The position numbers were made by a program, and so were the translations under genes. The notes beneath the pieces are model-generated. The model worked only from the letters and a program-made list of their open reading frames with translations, had not been told where the DNA came from and did no database searches. From positions 42,105,224 to 42,169,223 of the forward strand of contig NC_085873.1 in NCBI RefSeq assembly GCF_034702125.1: a stretch of DNA of 64,000 bases. The letters are read 5' to 3'. Positions 53,400 to 64,000 of this stretch are shown here, in pieces. This DNA is from Engraulis encrasicolus (Eukaryota; Chordata; Actinopteri; Clupeiformes; Engraulidae). Position 1 is the first letter of the stretch, and each line of letters starts with the position of its first letter.

Positions 53400-53660
53400 A
53401 TACTGTAGCATACGCACATGTGCGTGTGTGCAAATAGATTGACACATGCGCATACACTATACAGACACATGCACAGACAATGTATGTAGCCTACACAAAA
53501 ATGCATGTACACTGACACACCTGCAAATACACACACAAACACATTACAAGCACTGTACATATTCACATCCAAGTACACATGCAGTACACACACACGCGCA
53601 AACGTAAACGCAACCGTGCAAATGCACACACACACGCACACGCACACGCACACATACCTT
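53400..53660 (+). repeat. Degenerate CA/GCAC-rich tract
   Basis: Spaced ACACATGC, ACACACGC and CGCACACG motifs: an old, decayed CA microsatellite. Confidence 0.8.
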
Positions 53661-54748
53661 TTGTCACCACTCTTGAGAATGTTTTCTCTATTCTCTCCTT
53701 TGTGTGTTTCTCCTTTAAAAAGCGTGATCCTTGTTCAGTGGTTTCAAATGGTCTTGTTTCTGTGTAGTGGCTCATGAGAATCGAAATGTGATGGAGTACA
53801 ATAGACTCCAAATGAATATGGCAATCACAAGTCGTTTGGCCAGCCTTAACAGGCATCAAGGACTCTGGGAAGTTTGATGGGCTGAAGAACAAAAAAAGCT
53901 TCTTCCTCTGAGTCAGAAGTAGCCCATAAAACGCCACATTAATTGCAGGAGGGACTTTTTGAAAGCGGGTCCAATTTAATTAATTGTGCTGCCCTGGGTT
54001 TTGGGAGCAATAAAGCTTATGAAAAGTTTAAGAGAATAAAAAAGAACAAAAAACCTTTCCTCCTCCTGCTGCTCGTGAAAGAGAATGAGTTTGAATTTCT
54101 TTTTTTTGACATGCTGCCTCGTAAGCTTGACAAGCACAGAGAGACAGACATCAAACCTGACTCTTAAGTTAGTTCACAACAAAATTGGCTTAACCACTTA
54201 ACTGTCACACACATTTTATACATTTTTGGCTTCTTTTACGCCAGGGGTTGCAGTTATATCCCAGTTTGTGCTACACTAACACCCGTGCTCTTGTTTGAAA
54301 GCTACGAGTCTGGAGTGTGTCACTAAATAGTCAAAAGAGCACTCTTATGTATTGTTACAAATCTACTTGGAATAAAACACATTTCTTGAAAAAAAGGAGT
54401 AAATGAATGTTAATCCAAATAAATGTCACTCTGAAAGCAGTTTTCCTGATGAAACAGGGAAAAAAAACTTGCCTCAAGTCTTGCCTCAACTTGCCAAAAA
54501 TTGTGATTTTATTACAATATTCTAATGATGTGAATTCCTTAATTCATGGTTTTTTTGAGCTGGAAGACCAAAATGTGTAAAAATAAACAATTTAATGATT
54601 GGAATAGTTAAAAAACTGGGCCATGAATCTACAATCCATGACAGTTTAACATTATTGATGGAATTATGGAAATAAATCAACTTTTTCATGGTATTCTAAT
54701 AAAAAGGCCTGGAGCTGTATGTATCTATCATGTGACATTGTGTACAGC
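53661..54748. other. No recognisable gene
   Basis: AT-rich DNA. A Lys-rich plus frame (53943-54167) lacks support. Confidence 0.45.
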
Positions 54749-54917
54749 AGTGTTTCTCAAAGTGGGGCATAAGCCCCCCCTGGGGGGACACGGAGGCATG
54801 ACAGGGGGGGCGTGTGACATCTGACATCTGAAGTATTCACGAAAAAGGTAACATTAGTGAATGGGCAGCATGAATTCTGGAAATAAACAACTAAAAATCT
54901 CACACAGTGTCCCTTTC
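54749..54917. mobile_element. hAT-like end joined to a family F fragment
   Basis: CAGTGTTTCTCAAAGTGGGG (54749) is a hAT-like left end with no right partner. From about 54825 the sequence is the inverse of family F, ending ACACAGTGTCCCTTT. Both are truncated at their junction. Confidence 0.6.
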
Positions 54918-55437
<520 letters not shown>

Positions 55438-55599
55438 ACGTCAGTGTATCATACTTTTTTGGTCCCCCCCCTGGACCTTTCTTGTCAGTTTTTAATGATC
55501 TGAGTTCCTCCAAGGCCACCAGTCACCAGGTTCCATTCCCTTGGAGTGACAGTGTGTTAATGACAAATAGCACAAGGAAAATAATCGCAATGTGTTATT

Positions 55600-55761
55600 C
55601 TTTTTCTTTCTTTCTTTCTATCTATCTTCCTTTCATTAATTCTTTATTTCATTTTTTCTTTCTTTCCTTCTTTCTTTCTTTCTTTCCCTTTCTTTCCCTT
55701 TGTGGCTGACAGCTATGGAAAATGTCTCAACGTTTTTTTTTTTATTCATTCTTTCTTTCTG

Positions 55762-55805
<44 letters not shown>

Positions 55806-55806
55806 T
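55600..55806 (+). repeat. (TTTC)n microsatellites
   Basis: Two tracts (about 55600-55698 degenerate, 55749-55806 nearly pure) flank a 50-bp spacer. Confidence 0.95.
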
Positions 55807-56446
55807 GTCTTTGTGTTTGTCAGCTAGGGAAATGCAATGTTGATACTCTGAGGGAAGATTTACAATTAACACCTTTTTTACTTGTTTTTAGTAAGACTTT
55901 CTGACTATTGGAAAGTTGAAGCAGCAACATAAACTAATGGTGAAAACATAATAATCACACAAGAGATAGATGAAACATTAAATCAAATATTTCCCAACAT
56001 GTCATTGAATATAGGCAATATATGCTACCAATGCATGACGATGTCACACATTTACAAACTTTGGCAATAACACAAATATAGTGTGAGGCATTAATATACT
56101 AATACAACCAATCATGCTGACCAATGGCACTGCATCCAATTGCATACTTCTGTCCTAGTTTCTGGGAGCCTCTTGTTATGCATGCGACATACACTCTTGG
56201 ACAATCAGCAGGTGTTATGTTTGTAAAGTGGTGGTTGTGACATTGGCAACTAGCAATGTGAACCTATCGGGGTAAGCTCCTTAAACACTTAAAACAACAA
56301 GCAGTTGGCCAGGAGTTGTTCATGGGTCATTGACAGATTCACTCGAACCTCACCCATTAATTGATTCATTCACTTTTAACTGGCTCACTCACTCATTCAT
56401 TTACTCACAGATTCAATGACTTGCGTATTCACTGACTAACCAGGGG
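55807..56446. other. No recognisable feature
   Basis: AT-rich; a TTCACTCA-type irregular repeat near 56340-56435. Confidence 0.45.
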
Positions 56447-56575
56447 TGCATTTCTCGAAACTATAGTTGCTAACTATGTTAGCCACTTTGTTGTTTGCAA
56501 CAAAATTTCCCATTGACGACGACCAAAGTTGCTAATTGGCTAAACAACTTGTTTTTCTAGAAACGCACCCCTGGT
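56447..56575. mobile_element. Palindromic MITE, family N copy 3
   Basis: CAGGGGTGCATTTCTCGAAA ... TTTCTAGAAACGCACCCCTG, the best-preserved ends of this family; internal GTTGCTAACTATGTTAGCC. No TSD match seen. Confidence 0.75.
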
Positions 56576-56619
56576 ATGCACTAAGGGTTCATATGGTATC
56601 ACATCATTGCAAATGGATC

Positions 56620-56793
56620 CGCTGACTCAGTGGCGGTACAACTCCACAGAGGGCCCCAGGGCAACACACTGATAGGGCCTCCCATATGGCCTGTAAAGGT
56701 CATAATACGCCCACCAAAACCAATACAGGAGAGCTTAGGCACAGGGGCAAATGCCCTGCTTGCCCCCCTATTAGTTCCCCCCCTGCGCTGACT
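56620..56793 (-). mobile_element. Family D hAT-like element, copy 2 (minus)
   Basis: The element spans 56628-56785, CAGTGGCGGTACAAC to CCCCCCCTG, with a perfect 8-bp TSD cgctgact (56620-56627, 56786-56793). Inverse of 17093-17215. Confidence 0.88.
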
Positions 56794-57031
56794 GGGGCAG
56801 CCGTGGCCTAGTGGTTAGAGAGTTGGTCTTTCGATCAAGGGGTTGCAAGTTCGAATCCCCCCTGACCTCTCCCTACATCTCCAACCATGGCTGAAGTGCC
56901 CTTGAGCAAGGCACCTAACCCCACATTGCTCCAGGGAATGTAACCAATACCCTGAAAAATAATAACTGTAAGTCGCTTTGAATAAATGAAAGCGTCAGCT
57001 AAGTGCAATGTAATGTAATAATGTAATGTAT
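56794..57031 (+). mobile_element. tRNA-derived SINE with LINE-like tail
   Basis: The head GCAGCCGTGGCCTAGTGG has an A box, the B box is GTTCGAATCCC, and the body contains CTTGAGCAAGGCACCTAACC. The tail TAAGTCGCTTTGAATAAA ends in ATGTA repeats. Architecture (tRNA head, body, LINE-like tail) is that of a fish SINE, distinct from families H and I. Confidence 0.82.
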
Positions 57032-57269
57032 GTTCGTTCAGGGCGAGCCGAGCGTACAGTAAATATCAGAGTCACAAGGCAAATGCCACTGAAAGCCAGC
57101 GTGCAGGGCAAGGTTGGATGAGGATGGGTCGCGCATCACACACTCCAGACAGGGCCCAAGAAGCAGATAAAGGTGAAACGGAGTTAATCCAGCCGTGGCT
57201 ATCTGATAAAAGGGGGTGTCTGTGACCGTAACCCACTGTGGAGCAGAAAAGGTCATTCCATGTTGACTC

Positions 57270-57271
<2 letters not shown>

Positions 57272-57366
<95 letters not shown>

Positions 57367-57457
57367 ATTGTAGGACACGTCTGACCAATATCATTCCCCT
57401 CTTTTTTCAGTCCCTATCTCTCTTCTTCTTCTTCTTCTTCTTCTTCTTCTTCTTCTA
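57272..57457 (+). repeat. (GA)n and (TTC)n microsatellites
   Basis: GA at about 57272-57363 with one GGGG interruption; TTC at 57419-57457. Arg-run frames are artefacts. Confidence 0.95.
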
Positions 57458-57964
57458 CTCCTTCTCTCGTTTTCTCTGATTGGGCCCTGAGAACCCTTTA
57501 GCCCACTCGTTGAGATAACAGCTAAGCCCCTGAGGCAGGACACACAAGGAATCAGGGCCCCTGAGGACAGACACTGGACAGGAGACAAGAGCCACTGTAG
57601 AATCCAATTAACCACGCTGATAAATATTTCTCATTGAAGTGACTGTGAGGTGTATAGAGAGGAGTGTTCTTGAACTAGAGTCCAGCATTGCCAACCTCCT
57701 TAGAGAGATAGGTGGGAGTAATTACTTATAAGGTACATTTAAAGAAGGAATTGATGTTGATGCATTTGCATCTACAATGTGATTTTCTTAGATGCAGTAT
57801 AATGTTACAAGCAGACGCAACCACAGCTAAACACTAAAAGAAAATAAATAATGAGCACGACTTAATTTTAAACATAAAAATCTGCTCTGTTTTGCGAGAA
57901 CTGTTGGAGGGAGTTTGGATGAAGGATAACAAGGTTTCCAAACGCCACACTGGTGGGACTAATT

Positions 57965-58600
57965 ATTTTTAAACACAAGCAAGTTGTACCTCATTCAATT
58001 TAATTACACGCCTGTTTCTTTCTTTCTTTTTAAAAATCTTGCTGCTCACTAACTAGATGCGTTTTTGAAATTATTTTTGCTCACCTGTGTAGCTCTGTAG
58101 GACAAAAATATGCAATAGCAAGTTGTACCTTAGTCCGTTTAATTACACGGCTGTTTTTTTTTTTGCTTGTTTGTTTTTTTTATCTTGCTGCTCACTAACT
58201 AGACTTTTTTTTTTAGCTCACCAGTTTGGCTCTGTTGGACGAAAATATGCAATAATGATGCACGGACCAGAAGGCATGTGTGTGTACATAATGCTCCTAT
58301 AGCGAAGGGAAGCTCATTGGCATGACAGTCAGAACACACACACAACCCTTGTGATGGTCACTCCATCACACTCCTCAAATAGGCTATTCCTCCATGGCCC
58401 TACCATTTAGTGCAAGTTAGCAACACACTATAAATCTTATACCTAGCAAGTTGCTTGACCCCTGTGTGACATATACATAATAAAAATGCAGTATGGGCTT
58501 GTGTGCATGCATAATGTTCTGTAACTGTGGCAGCCGTGGCCCTGCCGTCCAGTGCAAGCTAGCAACATTTATCTTACATCTGTCATTCGCTTTGCTCATT
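57965..58600 (+). repeat. Two adjacent local duplications
   Basis: AAGCAAGTTGTACCTCATTC, TTAATTACACG and CTTGCTGCTCACTAACTAGA recur about 147 bp apart (from ~57975 and ~58120). Further on, CATGGCCCTACC, TAGTGCAAG and TAGCAACA recur about 145 bp apart (from ~58393 and ~58538). Both look like old tandem duplications. Confidence 0.72.
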
Positions 58601-59296
58601 TTGGAATATTTCTGCTCAATTCACAGCCTCAAGTGGTCTGTTTTTCTTTCCTTAATTGGCTATATTTAGCTATCTAAGATAAATGTGTTTTTCCCTCATT
58701 TTAGGTAGCCTAGCCTGGAACATTGTGTGAAGAGGCCTTCAGAAACAACAGGTCAATATTCATTCAATTATCCAGTATCCAATCAAAAGAAGCTGATGTA
58801 ATGGGTATGTTTTTATGTTAGTATGTAAGTACTTGTGTACTTTTTGTGTTACGTATTCATGTTACTTGTGAAAAAAATATTCTCATATTCATTCTTTTCT
58901 TCTTTTATTTCTGCTCTTTTATTATTCATAATATTCTCACAAGAGAAATACACAATCAGGTCGACGTGGCCTTTCAACAGTTCCCTGCCATCCAAGATCT
59001 GTAACCATGGCAATGATAGTGATGTGTTTTATTCTAATGCTCATGAATTTTACATTGTCCAACACACCGGATGGGCAGACTTGCACAAAGGATCACTTTA
59101 GCCGTGTCCAATTACAGATTTCCTGGGTGTCCGGCCACCTGCTGTGCTGCCCACCTGCTGGCAGGAGATTTCAATCCCTCCTCTACTCTACAACAAAGGC
59201 TTGGTAACTAATTTCCTGTCAGCTCCGCTTCAGCCTGAGTTTGGTCTCCAGGAATAGACTCACCTCGATCTGTTAACGCTTGCACCCCTTGACTTT
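58601..59296. other. No recognisable gene
   Basis: AT-rich; the 88-codon frame at 58835-59101 is Phe/Ser-rich with no motif that I recognise. Confidence 0.45.
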
Positions 59297-59502
59297 GCCA
59301 CTTCCAGTGTTGCCAGATGTGTCTGATCAAATCCCGCCCAAAAGGTGCTCAAGAAGCGCAGAATTCCGCAAAATATCAACAAATGGCATTGGTTTCTATG
59401 GGCAACTGCAGAAAAAAATGCCAAATGGTTTACCCACAGACGGCCATCGCAAGCAGCCCAATTGGGTGGGTAACCGCCCAATCTGGCAACACTGGCCACT
59501 TT
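59297..59502. mobile_element. hAT-like MITE, CAGTGTTGCCAGAT ends, copy 2
   Basis: 190 bp (59305-59494), same ends as 22516-22694. The flanks gccacttc (59297-59304) and gccacttt (59495-59502) match at 7 of 8. Confidence 0.92.
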
Positions 59503-59633
59503 CTTGCCAGGCAGAAGTGTCAGCCCCAGTTTCAGGAAGTTTGAAATCCATGCCTGTCTGTCTGCCTATACATTATCTCAACCGAACCTTTATTGAACTA
59601 TCTGATCTAAAAGGTGTATTGTAATATTTTCAG

Positions 59634-59977
59634 AGGTTTATTTCCAGAATTCATGCTGCCCATTCCGAAATGTTACCTTTTCCATGAATACTTACCACCA
59701 CCATCAAATTCTGAGTGGACCTATTCATTGGGAAAGTTGCACCTTTCATAGCCTACTTGAAAAGGGGGGTGTTTGCATGGTCTGCCATTTTGAATTTCCA
59801 GAAATAGACATTTTTAGCTGCAAATCTTACTATACTTTGGTCATAGTAGAAAATATTAGTTTATTATTTACTGAATGTTAATGAAAAGATTACCTATGGC
59901 AATAGGCAGCACAATTTCAATGATCAGCATAGTTGCAATACCTACTCTAGCCACAATCTTACACAGTGCACCTTTAA
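59634..59977 (+). mobile_element. Family F element, copy 2
   Basis: CCAGAATTCATGCTGCCCAT, GCCATTTTGAATTTCC and GCAATAGGCAGC match 38512-38870. The right end is ACACAGTGCACCTTTAA; the left TTAA end is lost. Confidence 0.78.
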
Positions 59978-60039
59978 TGAGGACACAAATCATCGGAAAG
60001 GAGAATCAGCTAACTGAGAAACATGCTTGTGTAACCGCT

Positions 60040-60400
60040 CGAATAGACCAGGCGCCATGTGATTCAAGCGACAGAGCGATACGCGCGATTCAAGCGACTA
60101 CAGTATGTCCGTTACAAGCAGAAGGCAAAGCATTCAAACATTCCCATTGGCTGTGGTCACTGACCTCTATACAGTCATTGGCTGTCGCGGCTTGTCGCCG
60201 AACCGCGTCATAGAAAGTTGAAAGGATTTCAACTTCAAACTGTCGCGCTCATCGCGCAAATCGCTCTAGTCTCCAGAATCGCTTTTGTCTCGCGACTCAA
60301 TACAAAGTCAATTACTTCCGTCGCTCGCCTCGCTCTTGTCGCGGTAGGTGTATTTGTGCGATCAATCACAAAAGCAGAAGTATTACATGCTCAGACTTTT
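60040..60400. mobile_element. CpG-rich GCGA/TCGC-motif segment, possible DNA element
   Basis: Dense CGACAGAGCGAT, CGATTCAAGCGAC, TCGCGCTCATCGCGC and TCGCTCGCCTCGCTC motifs. GCGAC-type repeats near the left and their inverse near the right suggest subterminal repeats, but no terminal pair or TSD was found. Confidence 0.4.
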
Positions 60401-60960
60401 GCTCTATAAAAAAACCCTGGATTGGCAACTCTGCCATCAATACTTGGGTTCAAATGTTGGGTAAATATGGAATATTTTCTCTTTAATCCTAGGCTATAAC
60501 CTATATACAGCATATTTTAATACCTCATGGCTGTTAGCACCCTTGGCTGGTTATGTTGCATTCTACAAAATTGATCACAGTATAGGATCAATAGGATCCA
60601 CTTTCATTTCATTTATTTAAACTCGAAGAATCATTGAGTGCCCAGCCCTCATTTACAATGATGTCGAGTAAACTTTTCTAAACTTTTAACATGTGCCCAA
60701 TAAGGCAGACAGGTATCCAACCTTTGAATCAATTGCCACATCACACTTGATCGAGACAGGTGGTTAGTCTCCTGTGAAGGGGAGAGATTGACACTTAGGG
60801 GGCTGATCTGTCATTCAAGGGGACGCTGCTCTCATCTCTCTATCAGACCTGGCCAGTGCTTAGCATCCTAATGCAAGCTGTTGAAGCCTGACAGCGTATT
60901 GTGATACTGAACTAAAACCTTTCTGTTTTTTTGTGTGTGTCTGTGTGTGCGCATGTGTGT

Positions 60961-60991
<31 letters not shown>

Positions 60992-61522
60992 CGTGCGTGC
61001 GTGTGCATGTGTGTGTTTATTTACAGCATATTATAAACTGCCTGTGAAAGCAAAGCATTTTAAATGCTGGCCAAAGTGCAAGATTGCTGTTTCACTGCCT
61101 CCAATTCGCCAGGCAGGCAGGCTGCTGACGGTTTGCATCCCTTCTCACTGGCTGCCCTGAGAATTGTTTACAACTGAGCATCACACTTTCATCTCACTCA
61201 CTTATCCTTGAAACTAACCATTAAGCAATAAGCTCTCCTTCTCTTCTAATGGGACATACAATGGGACATACAACTATTTTTCCCCTCCTGCAAGCAAAGT
61301 CTTACAAAGCAGATTTTCCACATCGATTCTCTTATTATCATTATATCATCGGCTCATATTAGTGTATATTGCTGCTTTTCTGTCTATCGGCCTTCCTGTC
61401 TGTTATTGAACAAGATGTCATATTTTACTATATTTACATTTAGAGTTCAATTATGTTTTTAGCAGTTGTAAAAGATGACATCTTGTCTGTCTCGGTGGAA
61501 ATTTCGGCACTCTCTTATAGGG
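60401..61522. other. No gene; imperfect GT tract
   Basis: GT/GC alternating tract at 60934-61016; the rest is AT-rich and unremarkable. Confidence 0.5.
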
Positions 61523-61850
61523 GATTCAGGCCGACCAGAATGGAGCCGGTGTCGGTGCCCGCACCAGTTACGTTCGGCACTAAAGTGCTTACCTGCAAAC
61601 CGCCTGTGTTCATACCAGGCTCCGAACTTTTCCCGCACGTGACTCTGTTACCTGGATGAACCTGCTGACGCCCACGTTGTCGTCACGGTTTCCAGGGAAA
61701 AACCAGGTATTTTGCGGTTCGCATTGCGAACCAACTTCCCGGCTCGCGAACGTTAATATATGTGGCGTGAACAACACGACAGCCAGTTCGCGATTGGGTG
61801 CGGGAACGGGCTCCAGCACGGTTCTCAGTCGGCCTGAACGCACTATTAGT
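61523..61850 (+). mobile_element. GTTCGCGAAC-rich element, family L copy 2
   Basis: TTCAGGCCGACCAGAATG to CAGTCGGCCTGAA; same length and interior as 39413-39730. TSD not resolved. Confidence 0.8.
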
Positions 61851-62651
61851 GAGCTAGTTCTGAGTCCTCCGTTACATTGGACTGCCTGCGTTTGGTTTCC
61901 AGGAATAGACTTGCCTATGTCAGGGGGGCCTTGACTGGAATATACCTGTTTATGAGGGGCCTTGTCATGGTTAAGTTTGGGAACCCCTGATCTAACTGTC
62001 TATGAATTTTAATTTGAATTTCAAATTTGGGGTTGTTTGAAAGACAGGTAAAATTATGAGATTGGTACAAGATGAGACACTTCTCTTCTATTTGTAGTAA
62101 TTCTCTGGCAGGTGCTCCAAGAAATAGCTCTGCTTGCCACCCCATCATTTAAAAATGCACTATATATTTTTTACTCCATTTAGATGTGATTTTAGATGTT
62201 GATGTGGGTTTTTTATTCCTCTTGGTTCAAAACATCTCTTTGGCACAAGGTACATCAAGCCACACTGAACAAAAACAAGTTTAAAGGCAGTCTGCCACCT
62301 TCTGTGTACATAGTTCCACAACTGCTTATACTAGGCTGTAATGAACTTTCCTTAATTATTTTTCATTGCGATTTAGTTCAAAGCATGTCTGACCCACACT
62401 GACTGAAAAAAACTAAACCTCTCAGTCTTACCACACCACCATCTTCTGCATAAACGTTCCCACAATGCCGGCCAAACCAGAATACTAGGCCTAACTGATT
62501 GTGAATTTATCGTTAAGGGCATTTTCCTCAAGGTGGAAACTCATTCATAAGCAATTTGTCCCTCCCCTCCCTCCTTCTCTCCTCTCTCCCATTTCATCAG
62601 CATGTGCTTGAATGATTGGGCCAGTCTGCAGTGCCCTGTCTAATCATAGGA
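61851..62651. other. No recognisable feature
   Basis: AT-rich, unique-looking sequence. Confidence 0.45.
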
Positions 62652-62898
62652 CACAGGCACAGGGCTGCACTGGCCATCTGGCATAACGGTCATTTCCTGG
62701 TAGGCCCCGCACCCTCGTGGGCCCCTATTTTCAGAAATGTTTAAAAAAAAAAAAAAATTTTACATTTCTGAAGATAGGGGCCCACGAGGGTGCGGGGCCC
62801 ACCGGTGAGTCAGTTCTGCGCCACTAATTATGACGGGGCCCCTCTGAGCCAAAAGTGCCCGGGTCCTATTTCTCCTCCAGCCCAGCCCTGCACAGGAG
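62652..62898 (+). mobile_element. Family A hAT-like element, copy 5
   Basis: The element spans 62660-62890, CAGGGCTGCACTGG to CAGCCCAGCCCTG. The flanks cacaggca and cacaggag match at 6 of 8. Long internal hairpin CGTGGGCCCCTATTTTCAG / CTGAAGATAGGGGCCCACG around an A run and a T run. Confidence 0.88.
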
Positions 62899-63660
62899 TT
62901 CATTGCCTATTCATTGGCGAGGGATACTGGAGCCAACATTGGCTTTCTTCAAGGACTGCCTGAGTTGCCTGCCCTTCCTGTGACTGTTGAGAGAATGATC
63001 CTGTGGAAAAACTCAATTTCTTATTTTCTGGAAGTTGCCACTGGGAGAAGAAGGGCAAATAGTTATTTTTGCCACCAAATCTGTTTGGTTGCAACACAAC
63101 TCCACTCAGCTCACTATAGATGGGTCTATTACATACTACATACACATACAGCTGCATATCAAGCCTAAAGGGAAATAAATGAACACAAAACCGGGGAAAA
63201 AAAACCAAGACCTATTCTCCAGCACGTCTCCCCACAATCTCATTCCACAAAGTACGGGTAAATCAATCAATAGAAAAATACAACAGTCCCTGGAATCCAA
63301 AGATCTAACAGTGAAGTAGTTGCAGGGATATAAAGAAGACTCACAGGAGATTCAATTGGTTTGACTTATGAAGAGGAGCCCAGTGCAATGTTCCAGATGC
63401 TTTCAAGTTATTCTCACAAAGTAATTGTCTCTATGTATCAAAATAAATCAGTTATTTCTCTGTAACCCAGACATTAATGTTATAATTATGAGATATGATC
63501 CTCTTATCTTGGAATAATTTCATTATGTAAATATGAGACGAGAGCAAAGACGTGATTAACCTGTGTTGAGCTCATTGTCCCCCATATCACACTAAGAATG
63601 TTCACTTATGAACCTGGCCAGGGGACAATGGGTACTTTGGGTCAATGTCCTGTCCTCTTT
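62899..63660. other. No recognisable gene
   Basis: AT-rich; overlapping frames on both strands at 62900-63208 are not supported. Confidence 0.45.
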
Positions 63661-63663
63661 TGG

Positions 63664-63833
<170 letters not shown>

Positions 63834-64000
63834 TGCTGTATGTGTGTTGTTAAGAATTGTGAGCCCTGAGTCCCCTGAGCCCTCAACAGTCATGCCTCTC
63901 CTCACAACTCCTTAGCAGGTTGCCCTTCTCCCGCTAGCTGGGGGGGCTACCCGTCTCCCCCCTCCCTCTACTGCTCCTCCTGCTACTGACCTACAGACCC

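Noticed and set aside
56794..56870. Possible functional tRNA gene
   Set aside because: Good A and B boxes but a SINE body and tail follow and acceptor pairing is poor; the same holds for the family H and I heads.

Overview
The window looks like non-coding DNA from a teleost fish nuclear genome. It may be intergenic, or lie inside a very large intron. The reasons are long CA/GT, GA/CT, TTTC and CAGA microsatellites, tRNA-derived SINEs, many short hAT-like inverted-repeat elements with 8-bp target-site duplications (TSDs), TTAA- and TA-flanked miniature elements, a CACTG-ended EnSpm/CACTA-type element, and no bacterial gene organisation. I cannot name the species. No complete host protein-coding gene, rRNA or functional tRNA is supportable. 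Most long open frames are translated microsatellites (Thr-His, Cys-Val, Arg-Glu, Leu-Ser runs).

Layout. 0-9 kb holds miniature elements (837-1183, 1204-1528, 3277-3611, 6142-7054, 8841-8952), an inverted-dimer element at 4.3-4.6 kb and several microsatellites. 9-16 kb holds a locally duplicated tract with an insertion in its second unit, a three-level nest of hAT-like elements (11010-11934), and a probable 1.3-kb solo LTR (14012-15341). 16-35 kb mixes very long CA/GT tracts with SINEs and hAT-like elements, many with readable TSDs. 35-43 kb carries two more inverted-dimer elements (36835-37145, 37167-37487), two TTAA elements sharing one TTAA (38508-39201), and a TAA-flanked Harbinger-like element. 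43054-48248 is bounded by CACTGCAAAAAA inverted ends and may be one large decayed EnSpm/CACTA-type transposon; inside it is a promoter-like ETS/CRE cluster followed by a good splice donor on the minus strand. 48-64 kb is again SINEs, miniature elements and microsatellites.

The most interesting system is a small dispersed family (4.4, 18.5, 37.0 and 37.3 kb). Its members carry a CTGATGA...GAAAC core resembling the hammerhead ribozymes of Penelope-like elements and retrozymes. Three of the four are inverted dimers centred on the core. Three have perfect 14- or 15-bp flanking direct repeats, as expected for retrotransposition rather than cut-and-paste movement. Ribozyme activity is an inference; the repeats, inverted structure and core motifs are directly visible.

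All coordinates were read by eye and repeat boundaries may be off by a few bases. Superfamily names rest on TSD length and terminal motifs, not on a database search.
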